Assembly: GCF_024868665.1 (NCBI RefSeq)
Contig: NW_026634366.1
Coordinates: 1 to 64,000, forward strand
Direction of reading: 5' to 3'
DNA length: 64,000 nt
From: Triplophysa rosa
Taxonomy: Eukaryota; Chordata; Actinopteri; Cypriniformes; Nemacheilidae
Below the pieces are notes generated by a model that was not told where the DNA came from, searched no databases, and saw only the letters and a program-made list of their open reading frames with translations. This document shows positions 10,348 to 20,109 of this stretch, one piece after another. Position 1 is the stretch's first letter. Each line of letters opens with the position of its first letter. Both the position numbers and the translations under genes were made by a program.

Positions 10348-10518
10348 ATTGGACAATTTAGACCCAAATGTGTAACAGGGGAACCTTCAGAGGTGATCGG
10401 GAAGCTATAAATGGGGCAAAATTTGCCCAGGCCCTATGTTCAGCCGACAGGTGGCCCCCTCACCCACTAAAAGAGCAAGGATCTTCTGTCTGGCGCAAGC
10501 CCTCTCACCAGTGCCCTG

Positions 10519-12789
10519 TTACACACTTTGGGCAGGCTTCTTAGGCCCTACAGTGTCAATTGGTGATGCGGATGTTGGCAGATGCTTCAGCCTGGATGCG
10601 TGAATCCACTGCGGTTGATGATCCGTAAGCACTCCAGTTCTCGTTACTGCGATAACTACAGCTGGGCCCAGGTATCTCGGTTCCCCCACGGCGACTGGTT
10701 TCAGACTCCGAATCAGCACCTGTTGGCCTGGAATGAAATTATGGGTGGGCTTATCTGACGGAATAGGGAGAGAAAGAGAAACATCAGCACACACAGAATT
10801 CAGTTTATCAATAAGGGAAATCACGTGGTCATCCAGGATCACCTCCATGTCTCCTAGGGAAGAAACGCCTGCGCGACCTTTGACCCAAGGGGTCGGGAAA
10901 GGTCTACCCATCATAATCTCAAATGGTGAGTATTTTGTCGTTGAGGATGGGGTCATTCTCATTTCTGCCAATACGGCTGGTAGCACATCTGGCCATTTCC
11001 TGCTTGTTTCCATACAGGCTTTCGTGATCTTATCTTTGATTGTTCGGTGTGTTCGTTCCACCACCCCCGACGACTGCGGGTGATAGGGTATATTATAGTG
11101 CCAATCTATGGCTAACGCTTTAGCCAATAGTTTGGTCACTTTCGATGTGAATGGCGTGGCGTTGTCACTTTCGATAGTCATAGGAATGCCGAAGCGTGGA
11201 ATTACTTCTTTCGACAGTATTTTCACTACCGTTTTCGCATCCTCCTTCGCACACGCAAAAACTTCAGGCCATTTTGAAAACCTATCGACGATAGTTAGCA
11301 TGTATTTTAGATTTCCGACCGCTGGCATATGAGAAAAATCTATCTGAAGGCACTGAAAAGGTGCTTCTGGAAACGGTAACGCGTCGTGTGGCGTTTTCCT
11401 GTGAGGGTTTGTTTTGGCGCATATTAAACACGAGTCTACAATTAGTTTGACCATTTTTGCTGTATCCTGTATACAATACAGGCGATTAATCATCTGTGTA
11501 ACTTTAGACGCGCTGTTGTGCGAAATACCGTGGTAATGTCTTATCAATACCACCAAAGACAGCTTTGGTAATGCGATTCGGCCGTTTTTATCTCTTATCA
11601 AACCGTTAGCATCTGGGACGCATCCATTTTCTGCCCAATGTTTCACGTCTCCCTGTGTGGGTTGAGTCTGCAAAATTTTCAAATCTATGTCAGGAACGCA
11701 TGATACATGTGCAAACATCATTGTTTCTACGTCCCTACTCTGCGCTCTCTGATATGGGGAAAACTCTGCATGTTCCGCGGCCCATTTGGCCATTTCATCA
11801 GCATTTCTGTTGCCAACAGCGTCTGGTTCATCTCCTGACGCATGTCCCTTGACCTTCACTACAGCTAGTTCAGATGGCAACATTACAGCTTGTAATAGAT
11901 CTCCCACCAACTCTGCATGTGATATTGGTTTGCCCTCAGATGTCTGAAAATTTCGTCTAGCCCAAGTCTGGGCGAAGTCTTGAACGACCCCGTATGCATA
12001 TTTGCTATCCGTATAGACGGTGGCTCTTTTGCCTTTTGTTAACTCACATGCTCTTGTTAATGCAATTATTTCTGCAGCCTGTGCTGAGTTATGGTTCAGG
12101 CGATATGCCTCCACCCTCTCACCCTCCTGTGTCACAATGGCATATCCACACAGATACACTCCATCAGACGGTCTTGAACATGAGCCATCGATATATAAGT
12201 GCTCCCCCCCATCCAGGGGCGTATCTTTCAGATCGACCCTGGCCGAAGTGGACCACTCAATATCATTCATGCAATCATGAGGTACAGTTTCAGTTATCAA
12301 TGTGGATAACCCATACAGCGACTGAATTGCTGGGCTAGAAACCAAAGTGGGCTTAATGGTTAAATTTTCCGTGGCTAGCAGCGTTGCTTCATAGCCAGAC
12401 CTCCTTTGGGCCGTCATGTGCTGTGTCTTCGAATTATGCAGAATAACACCCACCTGGTGTGTGGTGTATAAAATCAAAGGATGTGATAAAACAATTTTCT
12501 CAGCCATTCTTACCATCTCCGCCGCCGCAGCCACAGCACGAAGGCATGCAGGCATACCATTGACTATTGGGTCTAATTGTTTGGACAAATAAGAAACCGG
12601 GCGTGGTTTGCCACCATGCTCTTGGGTCAAAACACCCATTGCAACACCCATAGCCTCCCCCGCATACAAGTGAAACGGCCTTGAATAGTCTGGTAGCCCC
12701 AACGCAGGAGCGCATGTGATAGCAATCTTCAATGCGTCAAAATGTTCTTCCGCTTCAGAAGTCCAGTTCAACGAGTCTCTCGGACCCAT
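10519..12789 (-). pseudogene. pol: ERV-A pol: RT connection, RNase H and integrase
   Basis: An open stretch of 756 codons on the minus strand. From the N-terminus it has the RT connection (residues 1-180), then RNase H with the acidic set D201 (LYIDGS), E240, D261 (YTDSKYA) and D331. Integrase follows with the HHCC zinc site (H420, H424, C454, C457), core D484, D542 and E578 with 35 residues between the last two, and a C-terminal SH3-like region ending QWIHASRLKHLP. All catalytic residues are present. It lacks protease and fingers/palm, which lie in another frame upstream because of a 13-base deletion near 12848. It ends 172 bases before the env start. Order and motifs fit gamma/epsilon-type retroviruses. 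Confidence 0.85.
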
Positions 12790-13451
12790 GCCATGTTGAA
12801 TGAGACATCGTAGGCCTTTGTCATGATACGCACAGTCAGGTATCCGTTCACCAACCCCAAAAAACTTTGAAGCTGTATCACAGTTGCTGGAGTACGCATA
12901 GTCTTTTTCAGCTGCACCCTTTCAGCTGAAATGGCCTTCAGGTCCGGTGAAATGATGTGGCCCAGGTAATGGACTTTGGGTTGCACCCACTGCAGTTTGT
13001 CATTCGAGGCTTTAAATCCAGCGGTCGCAAGCACATTGCAGACAACAATTGAGGCCTGCAAACAATCAGCCTCAGTTTCAGCGGAGATTAAAATGTCATC
13101 AGTATACTGTACGACACATACCGTGGAAGGCAGGTCAGTTATTGTGTCCAATACACGTTTCACTTCAGCGGAGAAGATGGCTGGGCTGTCAACAAAACCC
13201 TGAACAAGGCGTGTCCAGGTCAGCTGCGCACCTTTAAATGTAAATGCAAACAACGGCTGAGTATCTGCATGGAAGGGGATAGAGAAGAAAGCTGCACACA
13301 AATCCACAACCGTGAAGTGGGTGTGATTGTGTGGTATTGAATTTAGAATAGTTGGAACATCAGGCACAATCGGGGCCAGAGGAATTATTAATGAATTGAT
13401 AGCCCTCAAGTCTTGTGTCAAACGCCAACTTGTTCCATCAGCTTTCCTGAT
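12768..13451 (-). pseudogene. pol: ERV-A reverse transcriptase palm/thumb, copy 1 (13-base deletion)
   Basis: The minus-strand frame 13421-12768 repeats the RT segment found intact at 14115-14796. It keeps VVDLCAAFFSIP (first catalytic Asp) and QYTDDILISA (YxDD). Relative to the other copy it lacks 13 bases just after ggtatcc at 12848. This throws it out of frame with the downstream RNase H/integrase reading frame. There are also scattered substitutions (LVQG for LAQG, SAEVKR for SAAVKR). Because the copy begins right at an N run, it may be an allele or a second provirus placed in tandem by the assembler. Confidence 0.8.
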
Positions 13452-13653
13452 NNNNNNNNNNNNNNNNNNNNNNNNNNNNNNNNNNNNNNNNNNNNNNNNN
13501 NNNNNNNNNNNNNNNNNNNNNNNNNNNNNNNNNNNNNNNNNNNNNNNNNNNNNNNNNNNNNNNNNNNNNNNNNNNNNNNNNNNNNNNNNNNNNNNNNNNN
13601 NNNNNNNNNNNNNNNNNNNNNNNNNNNNNNNNNNNNNNNNNNNNNNNNNNNNN
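13452..13653. other. Assembly gap (202 N)
   Basis: A run of unknown bases. The 1.1 kb to its left (12322-13451) and right (13654-14796) are near-identical copies of the same pol region, so the gap size and the join should not be trusted. Confidence 0.98.
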
Positions 13654-15456
13654 CTGAATTGCTGGGCTAGAAACCGAAGTGGGTTTTATGGTTAAATTTT
13701 CCGTGGCTAGCAGCGTTGCTTCATAGCCAGACCTCCTTTGGGCCGTCATGTGCTGTGTCTTCAAATTATGCAGAATAACACCCACCTGGTGAGTGGTGTA
13801 TAAAATCAAAGGATGTGATAAAACAATTTTCTCAGCCATTCTTACCATCTCCGCCGCCGCAGCCACAGCACGAAGGCATGCAGGCATACCATTGACTATC
13901 GGGTCTAATTGTTTGGACAAATAAGAAACCGGGCGTGGTTTGCCACCATGCTCTTGGGTCAAAACGCCCATTGCAACACCCATAGCCTCCCCCGCATACA
14001 AGTGAAACGGCCTTGAATAGTCTGGTAGCCCCAATGCAGGAGCGCACGTGATAGCAATCTTCAATGCATCAAAATGTTCTTCCGCTTCAGAAGTCCAGTT
14101 CAACGAGTCTCTCGGACCCATGCCATGTTGAATGAGACATCGTAGGCCTTTGTCATGATACGCACAGTCAGGTATCCATGCACGGCAATAGTTCACCAAC
14201 CCCAAAAAACTTTGTAGCTGTATCACAGTTGCTGGAGTACGCATAGTCTTTATCAGCTGCACCCTCTCAGCTGAAATGGCCTTCAGGCCCGGTGAAATGA
14301 TGTGGCCCAGGTAATGGACTTTGGGTTGCACCCACTGCAGTTTGTCATTCGAGGCTTTAAATCCAGCGGTCGCAAGCACATTGCAGACAACAATTGAGGC
14401 CTGCAAACAGTCAGCCTCAGTTTCAGCGGAGATTAAAATGTCATCAGTATACTGTAGGACACATACCGTGGACGGCAGGTCAGTTATTGTGTCCAATACA
14501 CGTTTCACTGCAGCGGAGAAGACGGCTGGGCTGTCAACAAAACCCTGAGCAAGGCGTGTCCAGGTCAGCTGCGCACCTTTAAATGTAAATGCAAACAACG
14601 GCTGAGTATCTGCATGGACGGGGATAGAGAAGAAAGCTGCACACAAATCCACCACCGTGAAGTGGGTGTGATTGTGTGGTATTGAATTTAGAATAGTTGG
14701 AACATCAGGCACAATCGGGGCCAGAGGAATTATTAATGAATTGATAGCCCTCAAGTCTTGTGTCAAACGCCAACTTGTTCCATCAGCTTTCCTGATGGGA
14801 TTGATTGGTGTATTGTAAGGTGAGTGAGTGGGGACAATAACCCCTTGTTTCAAAAAATTATCAATTACTGGTTGAATACCCTCAACCTTTTCAGGTGACA
14901 ATGGGTATTGTTTCATGTACACAGGCTTCTGTGTGATCAATTTCGCCTTGTAAGGGGGTATACCAACAAGGCCTGATTCATCTTTATACTGTGACCACAA
15001 CGTCGGATTTACCTCAGCAATGTTGTGTTTAAATTGTTGTGGTTCGTCATTACACATGAAGTGTGGCATTAATTCCATAGTTACCTTTGAGACATCGGAA
15101 AGCAAAGACAAATTAACAGAGCTGTCTGAAAATACAATCTCAATGCCAAGTTTATGCATGAGATCTCTGCCCAAAAGATTCAATGGTGAATTTGGAGTAA
15201 TTACAAATTTGTGAAAGAAAGGCAGATGATTAAGTGTCTTTACCTCAATGGCAGGTGTCATGTGACAAATAACTTCAGTCCCTGAAACCCCAACAGAGCG
15301 CATAGTATGATTTGTGATTGGCCCTTCATAAAATTTAGCAGAAATAGATGAACATGTAGCACCAGTGTCGAGTAAAAATGAGTAATCTACCCCATTTACT
15401 TCTAAATTTACAATGGGTAGTTCATCCGTGCGATTGCTAAAAGAAAAACAAATCAT
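13654..15456 (-). pseudogene. pol: ERV-A pol: protease and reverse transcriptase, copy 2
   Basis: Minus-strand pol from its N-terminus to the RT connection. It contains an aspartic protease with LLDTGAT (D30) and the LLGRDLMHKLG region, then RT with D270 (FTVVDL), RLAQGF at 301-306 and YTDD with D338/D339. The frame is open until the N gap. No initiation is expected at the first Met: the frame continues upstream through a UAG (15496) into gag. RNase H and integrase for this copy are lost in the gap or correspond to the 10519-12789 stretch. It encodes polyprotein processing and reverse transcription in the cytoplasm (family knowledge). Confidence 0.87.
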
Positions 15457-15495
15457 TGACTGTGCATCTGGACTGACATTGCTCTGTGGGCATCC

Positions 15496-15498
15496 CTA
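15496..15498 (-). promoter_or_regulatory. Candidate gag-pol UAG readthrough site
   Basis: An in-frame UAG followed by GG separates the zinc-knuckle frame from the protease frame with no other stop between. The context (UAG G, same frame) is that of gammaretroviral readthrough; I did not verify a downstream pseudoknot. Confidence 0.5.
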
Positions 15499-15700
15499 AG
15501 CATGTTTTGAATTATTTTGTTCACCCCTCTTGTTCACCCAAGACACCTGATATTGATCAGCAGAACCACTGCTATATAGTGGTGCTTGAATTTGGTTGAT
15601 CTGTTGTGCTCGAGGCAGACGTCCGATATCACGTTCCTGTTTCAATCTACACTCTCTCTCCCAGTGGCCTGATTTGCCACAGTAACGACACACCCCGGAC
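15496..15700 (-). pseudogene. gag: ERV-A gag nucleocapsid end (CCHC zinc knuckle) and UAG
   Basis: The minus strand encodes CRYCGKSGHWERECRLK, a single CX2CX4HX4C zinc knuckle, followed by about 45 codons and a UAG at 15498-15496. This is in the same frame as pol, with UAG followed by GGA. The layout matches the in-frame stop readthrough between gag and pol of gammaretroviruses (family knowledge). Matrix and capsid are missing: the sequence is cut near 15700 by the DIRS-like element. Confidence 0.8.
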
Positions 15701-15709
15701 CTTTTAAGA

Positions 15710-17940
15710 ACATCCCGGACGAGCCCCCACTTGTAAAACTTCTGGTTCCTTTCTGTCGGTCTCTCGACGTTGTGTCGAACCGACAGAATGGGGTTTGACT
15801 TGAGAACCTATCATCTTCTGAGTATTTAGAAAAGGCCAATGAAAATTGGTGAATGAAATTTGCATGCCGGGCTCCTCCCCGGATGTCCGGGTATAAGAGG
15901 GAAGCCGGCGTGCTCATTCATTCACCTTTTGTTCTTCAGAGCCTACGCATCTGATGAGCTTCTCTACGATCTTGGTGATCATTCTTTCTGCTGGAATCTA
16001 CGACGTGGACAGCGGACGGTCCCTTCCTGCAGTGACTCTCCCCTGGGCGTCTCGGCAGTTCCGGAGGTGTTCGAGCAATTTCCTTTTCTAAAAGAGCAAA
16101 TTTCTCCAGCGTGGCTTGTCCCGCTGTTCTCATGGGTGCAACACACTCATCGAGGAGGGGGACGGACACAATGCCTGCTTCCAGTACGCTGCTTGTGTTC
16201 CCACGGGACTCAGCCACCACCTCGTTTGCTTCCCGTTCCGTGGCGGCAGGACAACGGCCCTGCCGTCCGCTACGGCAAGCAGCGAGGGAAATATGAGGAT
16301 TACTGTGAGCGATAATCCGCCAGCCACTGGCTCACGGACCGTTCGCACCTCGTCTCGCTCGTCTGACCGTTCCCCAGGAGACGGTCCGCCGTCTTATTCC
16401 TCAATCAGGGTGCAACACACTCATCGAGGAGGGGGACGGACACAATGCCTGCTTCCAGTTCGCTGGGGCAGACGTTGTGGATACGTCCTGCCCGCACTGC
16501 GGGCGGCGACGATTCAGACGTTGCGTTACAGGTGGCTGTGCTCCCACAGGACTCAGCCACCACCTCGTTTGCTCCCCGTTCCGTGGCGGCAGGACTACGG
16601 CCCTGCCGTCCGCTACGGCAAGCAGCGAGGGTGATATGAGGATTACTGTGAGCGATAATCCGCCAGCCACTGGCTCACGGACTGTTCACACCTCGTCTCG
16701 CTCGTCTGACCGTTCCCCAGGAGACGGTCCGCCGTCTTATTCCTCAATCACGTATTCGGACACGATGCGTGATGATGAGATGTCTCTTGCAGCATCGGGG
16801 GGTGACGTACTGCTATCCGACTCCGACGATTCCTCGGGCTCCCTCCCTCGGGGGGTCGAGCCCAGGAAGAAGCGGACGTCGAAATGTCAGCCATGCTTTC
16901 CCGGGCCGCCGTGAGTGTTGGGTTGCAGTGCCCGCACTGCCTCTCACGACGCTCGCAGCTGGCTACATGGTGCCTCGGGTTTGAGCGCGGCTCCAAGCTG
17001 CGCCGCCCCCAGTGCCGTGTTTACCGGAAGTGCATGAGGAACTTAGTAAGACCTGGAACGCCCCCTTTCCGGCACGTTTCACGTCATACAAAGTTCGGTC
17101 ACCCTCTCTTCCCTCGAGGTTGAGACAGCTGGAGGATACGTCGTTCTCCCCCAGGTGGAGTATGCCGCCGCGGTGCACTCGTGCCCGTAGGCGGCGGCCA
17201 CCTGGGGGGGATCGACCTAGACTCCCATCCAAAGCATGTGGTGTCTCGGCATCTCTGGTGTCGAGAGCTTACATTGTGGCGGACCAAGCTGCCTCTTCTC
17301 TCCACGCTATGGCTCCTGCCAGGCCAGGGCGTTGAGAGAGCTCCACGAGGGTAAGACCGACCCAGCGCTTATGCAGGAACTCCGCGCCACCACCGACTTC
17401 ACTCTATGGGCGACCAAGGTGACCACGCGGGCCCTGGGTCGGACGATGTCCACACTTGTGGTCCATGAGAAACTCCTCTGGCCGATCCTTGCGCAGATGA
17501 GTACGCTGAGAAGGTCCACTTTCTCGATGCACCCGTCTCGCAAGGGGGGGCTGGTTGGTGTTACTGTCGAGCCGCAGCAGCCCCGATCACCCCCCGCCCG
17601 TCGGGGGGCGCGAGACCCGCACGCGGCCTCCCCCGGAGGCTTCTCGACAGTAAAGAAGCAGTCCTCCGTGCCGCGACTCGGCCGCCTCGGCCGTCGAGTC
17701 CCGTGCACTGTCTGCTTCCCAGCAGCCCTGGTCCTCTTCGACGCCCTCCAGCTCTGGGGCGGCCCCCTGGAGGAGCAGCAAAGAGGAGACCATCGCCCCA
17801 TCAGCAGCCGCGGCGAAGCGGCTGTCATGGGAAGACCTCAGGGGGATCGAGGCTACCATTGGGCCCGACCCCAGCCACATCGCTGGGAAGTCGGATAGGG
17901 ACGGATCCTGCCCCGTCTCTCCATCTGCTGGCCCCCTCAA
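15710..17940 (+). pseudogene. DIRS-like retroelement fragment: 5' repeat and gag
   Basis: The left part carries the ctgtcggtctctcgacg and gtcgaaccgacagaat blocks and a TATA-like tataagagg (about 15892). Broken gag follows in several plus-strand frames: a Cys/His cluster (CSHGCNTLIEEGDGHNAC and, in the second copy, CPHCG), a Ser/Asp-rich segment, then LPEVHEELSKTWNAPF (about 17015-17060). Next is LMQELRATTDFTLWATKV with TRALGRTMSTLVVHEKLLWP (about 17368-17480). These blocks in this order are those I know from gag-like ORF1 of fish DIRS elements. Frameshifts separate the pieces, and neither a YR recombinase nor RT is present, so only the 5' end of an element remains. It truncates the ERV-A gag on its left and abuts an LTR-element fragment on its right. 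Confidence 0.68.
16134..16750. repeat. Tandem duplication inside the DIRS-like gag
   Basis: Copy 1 (16134-16408) and copy 2 (16409-16750) both start gtgcaacacactcatcgagg and end tccgccgtcttattcctcaa. Copy 2 contains about 70 extra bases encoding the second Cys/His pair (CPHCG). So copy 1 carries a deletion, or copy 2 an addition. Confidence 0.85.
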
Positions 17941-18402
17941 ATTCCGTGACAGAATCCACGAGCCATCCCAGAACCCAGCAGGCAGCAGTATGAACACTGG
18001 ACGGTCCCACCTAGCTCGCCTCCTCTGCGGACGAGTATGTGGAGAGGTTCCTGGATGTCGCCGAGAATGGTGTCTTTGGGGAGGAGGAGCTGGCGGTGCT
18101 GTTCAACTCCGGTCTCAGGAACCCACTCTCAAGGGCGGAGATGAGGGCGTTGAGGCCGTTGGACTTCGACGCCGTGTGGCTCTCCGCCGCAGAGCGGTCG
18201 GAGTCCATGGTCTCAACAAGTGCCCGCTACCCATCTCCGTTGGTCACGATCCCTGAGGGTGGTTCCCTGCAGATCGGGGTTGTGGGCATCGGCACGCCAT
18301 CCCCCTCACTCTCGGCAGCCTCTCCACCGTCCACCAGCCTCGTGGGCAAGCGGGGGAGGCGAGAATCCTGGGGTTCCTCGTCAGAGGCCTCCAAAATTAT
18401 AA

Positions 18403-18414
18403 AAAAAAAAAAAA

Positions 18415-18483
<69 letters not shown>
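18403..18483. repeat. A-tract of about 80 bases within the ORF
   Basis: A nearly pure A run, broken by a few T and C, lies between two homologous halves of the ORF and shifts its frame. It is absent from the copy at 6.1 kb. Confidence 0.9.
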
Positions 18484-18486
<3 letters not shown>

Positions 18487-18596
18487 CGAGCCAGCAGTGC
18501 CCTTCTTCTCCTTCCTTCAGCCGACCACCAGACGGGTGGCTCGGCTGAAGAAGAAGAGGCAACGGAGGGGGGCGCAGGATCCGGCCCAACCTGTGT

Positions 18597-18830
18597 CCAG
18601 TCCTGTCCAGTCGGTGATCCAGCCGGCGTCCAGTCCGGTGCAGCCGGTGTCCAGTCCAGTGTCCAGTCTGATGTCCAGTCCGGTGCAGCTGGTGTCCAGT
18701 CTGGTGCAGCCGGTGTCCAGTCCGGTGCAGCCGTTGTCCAGTCCGGTGCAGTCGGTGTCCAGTCCGGTGCAGCCGGCGTCCAGTCCGGTGATCCAGCCGG
18801 CCTTCCAGCCAGCATCAAGCCCTGTCCAGC
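18597..18830. repeat. Minisatellite, about 21-base period (gtgtccagtccggtgcagcc)
   Basis: Units of gtgtccagtccggtgcagcc and variants repeat about ten times, in frame, encoding SSPVQPV repeats. A shorter version is seen at 6660-6750 in the homologous element. Confidence 0.85.
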
Positions 18831-19157
18831 CGGCGCCCAGCCTTGTCCCGCCGACATTCCAGTCATCGGTTCCCTCCAGGACTTCCCCCAAGTCCCCCAG
18901 GACTCCACGCCCTCGAGCGCAGCCGGGGATTAGAACTGTTCCCCCCTTGAACTCTGTTGTTTCCCCACCCCCCCTCCCATGTTTGTTATTTTTATTGTCA
19001 CACCCCAACCCTTTTATTATTATTGCTTGTCTGCCCCTTGGCTTTGTTGCCATGTCTGTTTGGGTCTTGTCCTTGTTGCAGTCTGTCATGTCCTGTTAGA
19101 GACAAAGACACAGCTTTGCCTCACAGCCAGGAATCCAGCCCGCTCACCGGGGTTGAG

Positions 19158-19503
19158 CTCAACTCAACTCAACTCAACTTTATTTATATAGCGCTTTTAC
19201 AATTTTCATTGTTACAAAGCAGCTGCACATGAGACACATTGACTACAAGCAAAACAATCAAAGTTGTACCTGCAAAAACAAGAAAAGGTTGAAAACACAG
19301 AAGACAGACATACCCACACACAAAACACTCCACACACACAACACGCACACGCACCAACACACACAGACACAGAGACACACACACACACACGGATGCGCAC
19401 GCACGCACACACAACACACACACACACACATGTACGTACATAGACAAGTACGCACACACACACACACACACACGCTCAGTGAGAGTACACATTTAGGATA
19501 AAG
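19158..19503 (-). repeat. L2 LINE 3' tail with CA microsatellite (copy 1)
   Basis: On the plus strand it begins aactcaactcaactttattt and contains long CA-rich runs (19310-19475). A copy that appears identical, in inverted orientation, is at 38623-38966; a diverged one is at 43490-43935. Confidence 0.9.
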
Positions 19504-20109
19504 GAGAGAGAAGCACAGGTCAAATATAACAGATAATAAATTCCTATATGCAATATTAATTAAGTAAAACTTTAAGATTCTAAAGCAGCCCCCCCGGTCA
19601 GGCAGATAGTGCAAAAACAGTATGCAAACGGTGGCGAGGAACCCAAAACTCTAATCGAGAAAAAAAACCTCAGGAGAACCCAGGCCCAACCAGGGGATTC
19701 CAGTTCCCCTCTGGCAAAAGCTGCTGCCTCTGCACAAGCTCCAGAGAACTTGCACAACAAGGCTAAATAAAATAAATAAACTTAATAATAAAATAAATTG
19801 TAGTTTAAGATTATCATTAATAATCTAATAGCATTTGAAGTTTTGTGGTGAAGACATGTCAAGAGACCGCGTCCTTCTTTATCCAGCTCTATCATCTCAG
19901 CTCTTGTCAGGTCCCCACTTCCCATTCTCCACTCTACCATCAGGTCAGGCCATGAACTGCATCCTGCTCGCTGTGGTAACCTTGGAACAATGAGACAAGA
20001 CTGGCTGAGAGTAGAGTACTGTTCTGTACTCTTTGATGCAACAAGTACATCAGTTGTGTACTTGTTCCGGTTGATCTAACTAATGCAGCCTAAACCCTCT
20101 GAAGATTTA

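Larger units (their letters stand above)
17941..18960 (+). pseudogene. Pro/Ser-rich ORF of a non-autonomous LTR element (copy 2)
   Basis: The fragment begins with the very 3' end of an LTR of family 1 (ttccgtgacag at about 17941) and the same leader (aacccagcaggcag) as the 5.5-kb element. The ORF starting at 18039 has ELAVLFNSGLRNPLSRAEMR and LRPLDF, matching copy 1, then SSPVQP-type repeats. It is broken by an A-tract (18403-18483) and continues in another frame to about 18934 (basic patch RLKKKRQRRG, then 21-base-period repeats). The C-terminal repeat region is much longer than in copy 1. No pol is present. A 3' LTR is missing; the L2 LINE tail starts about 220 bases beyond. Confidence 0.55.

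Noticed and set aside
10733..12338. Several plus-strand ORFs of 65-116 codons across the ERV-A pol
   Set aside because: They are antisense shadows of the integrase and RNase H frame, which carries all catalytic motifs.
18227..18908. Phe-rich and Trp/Asp-repeat ORFs on the minus strand
   Set aside because: They arise from the poly(A) tract and from the 21-bp minisatellite read backwards.
19184..19614. Val/Cys-rich ORFs over the CA/GT repeats (also at 38605-38945 and 43491-44077)
   Set aside because: They are translations of microsatellite DNA in a LINE 3' UTR and change with the repeat length; no protein family is involved.
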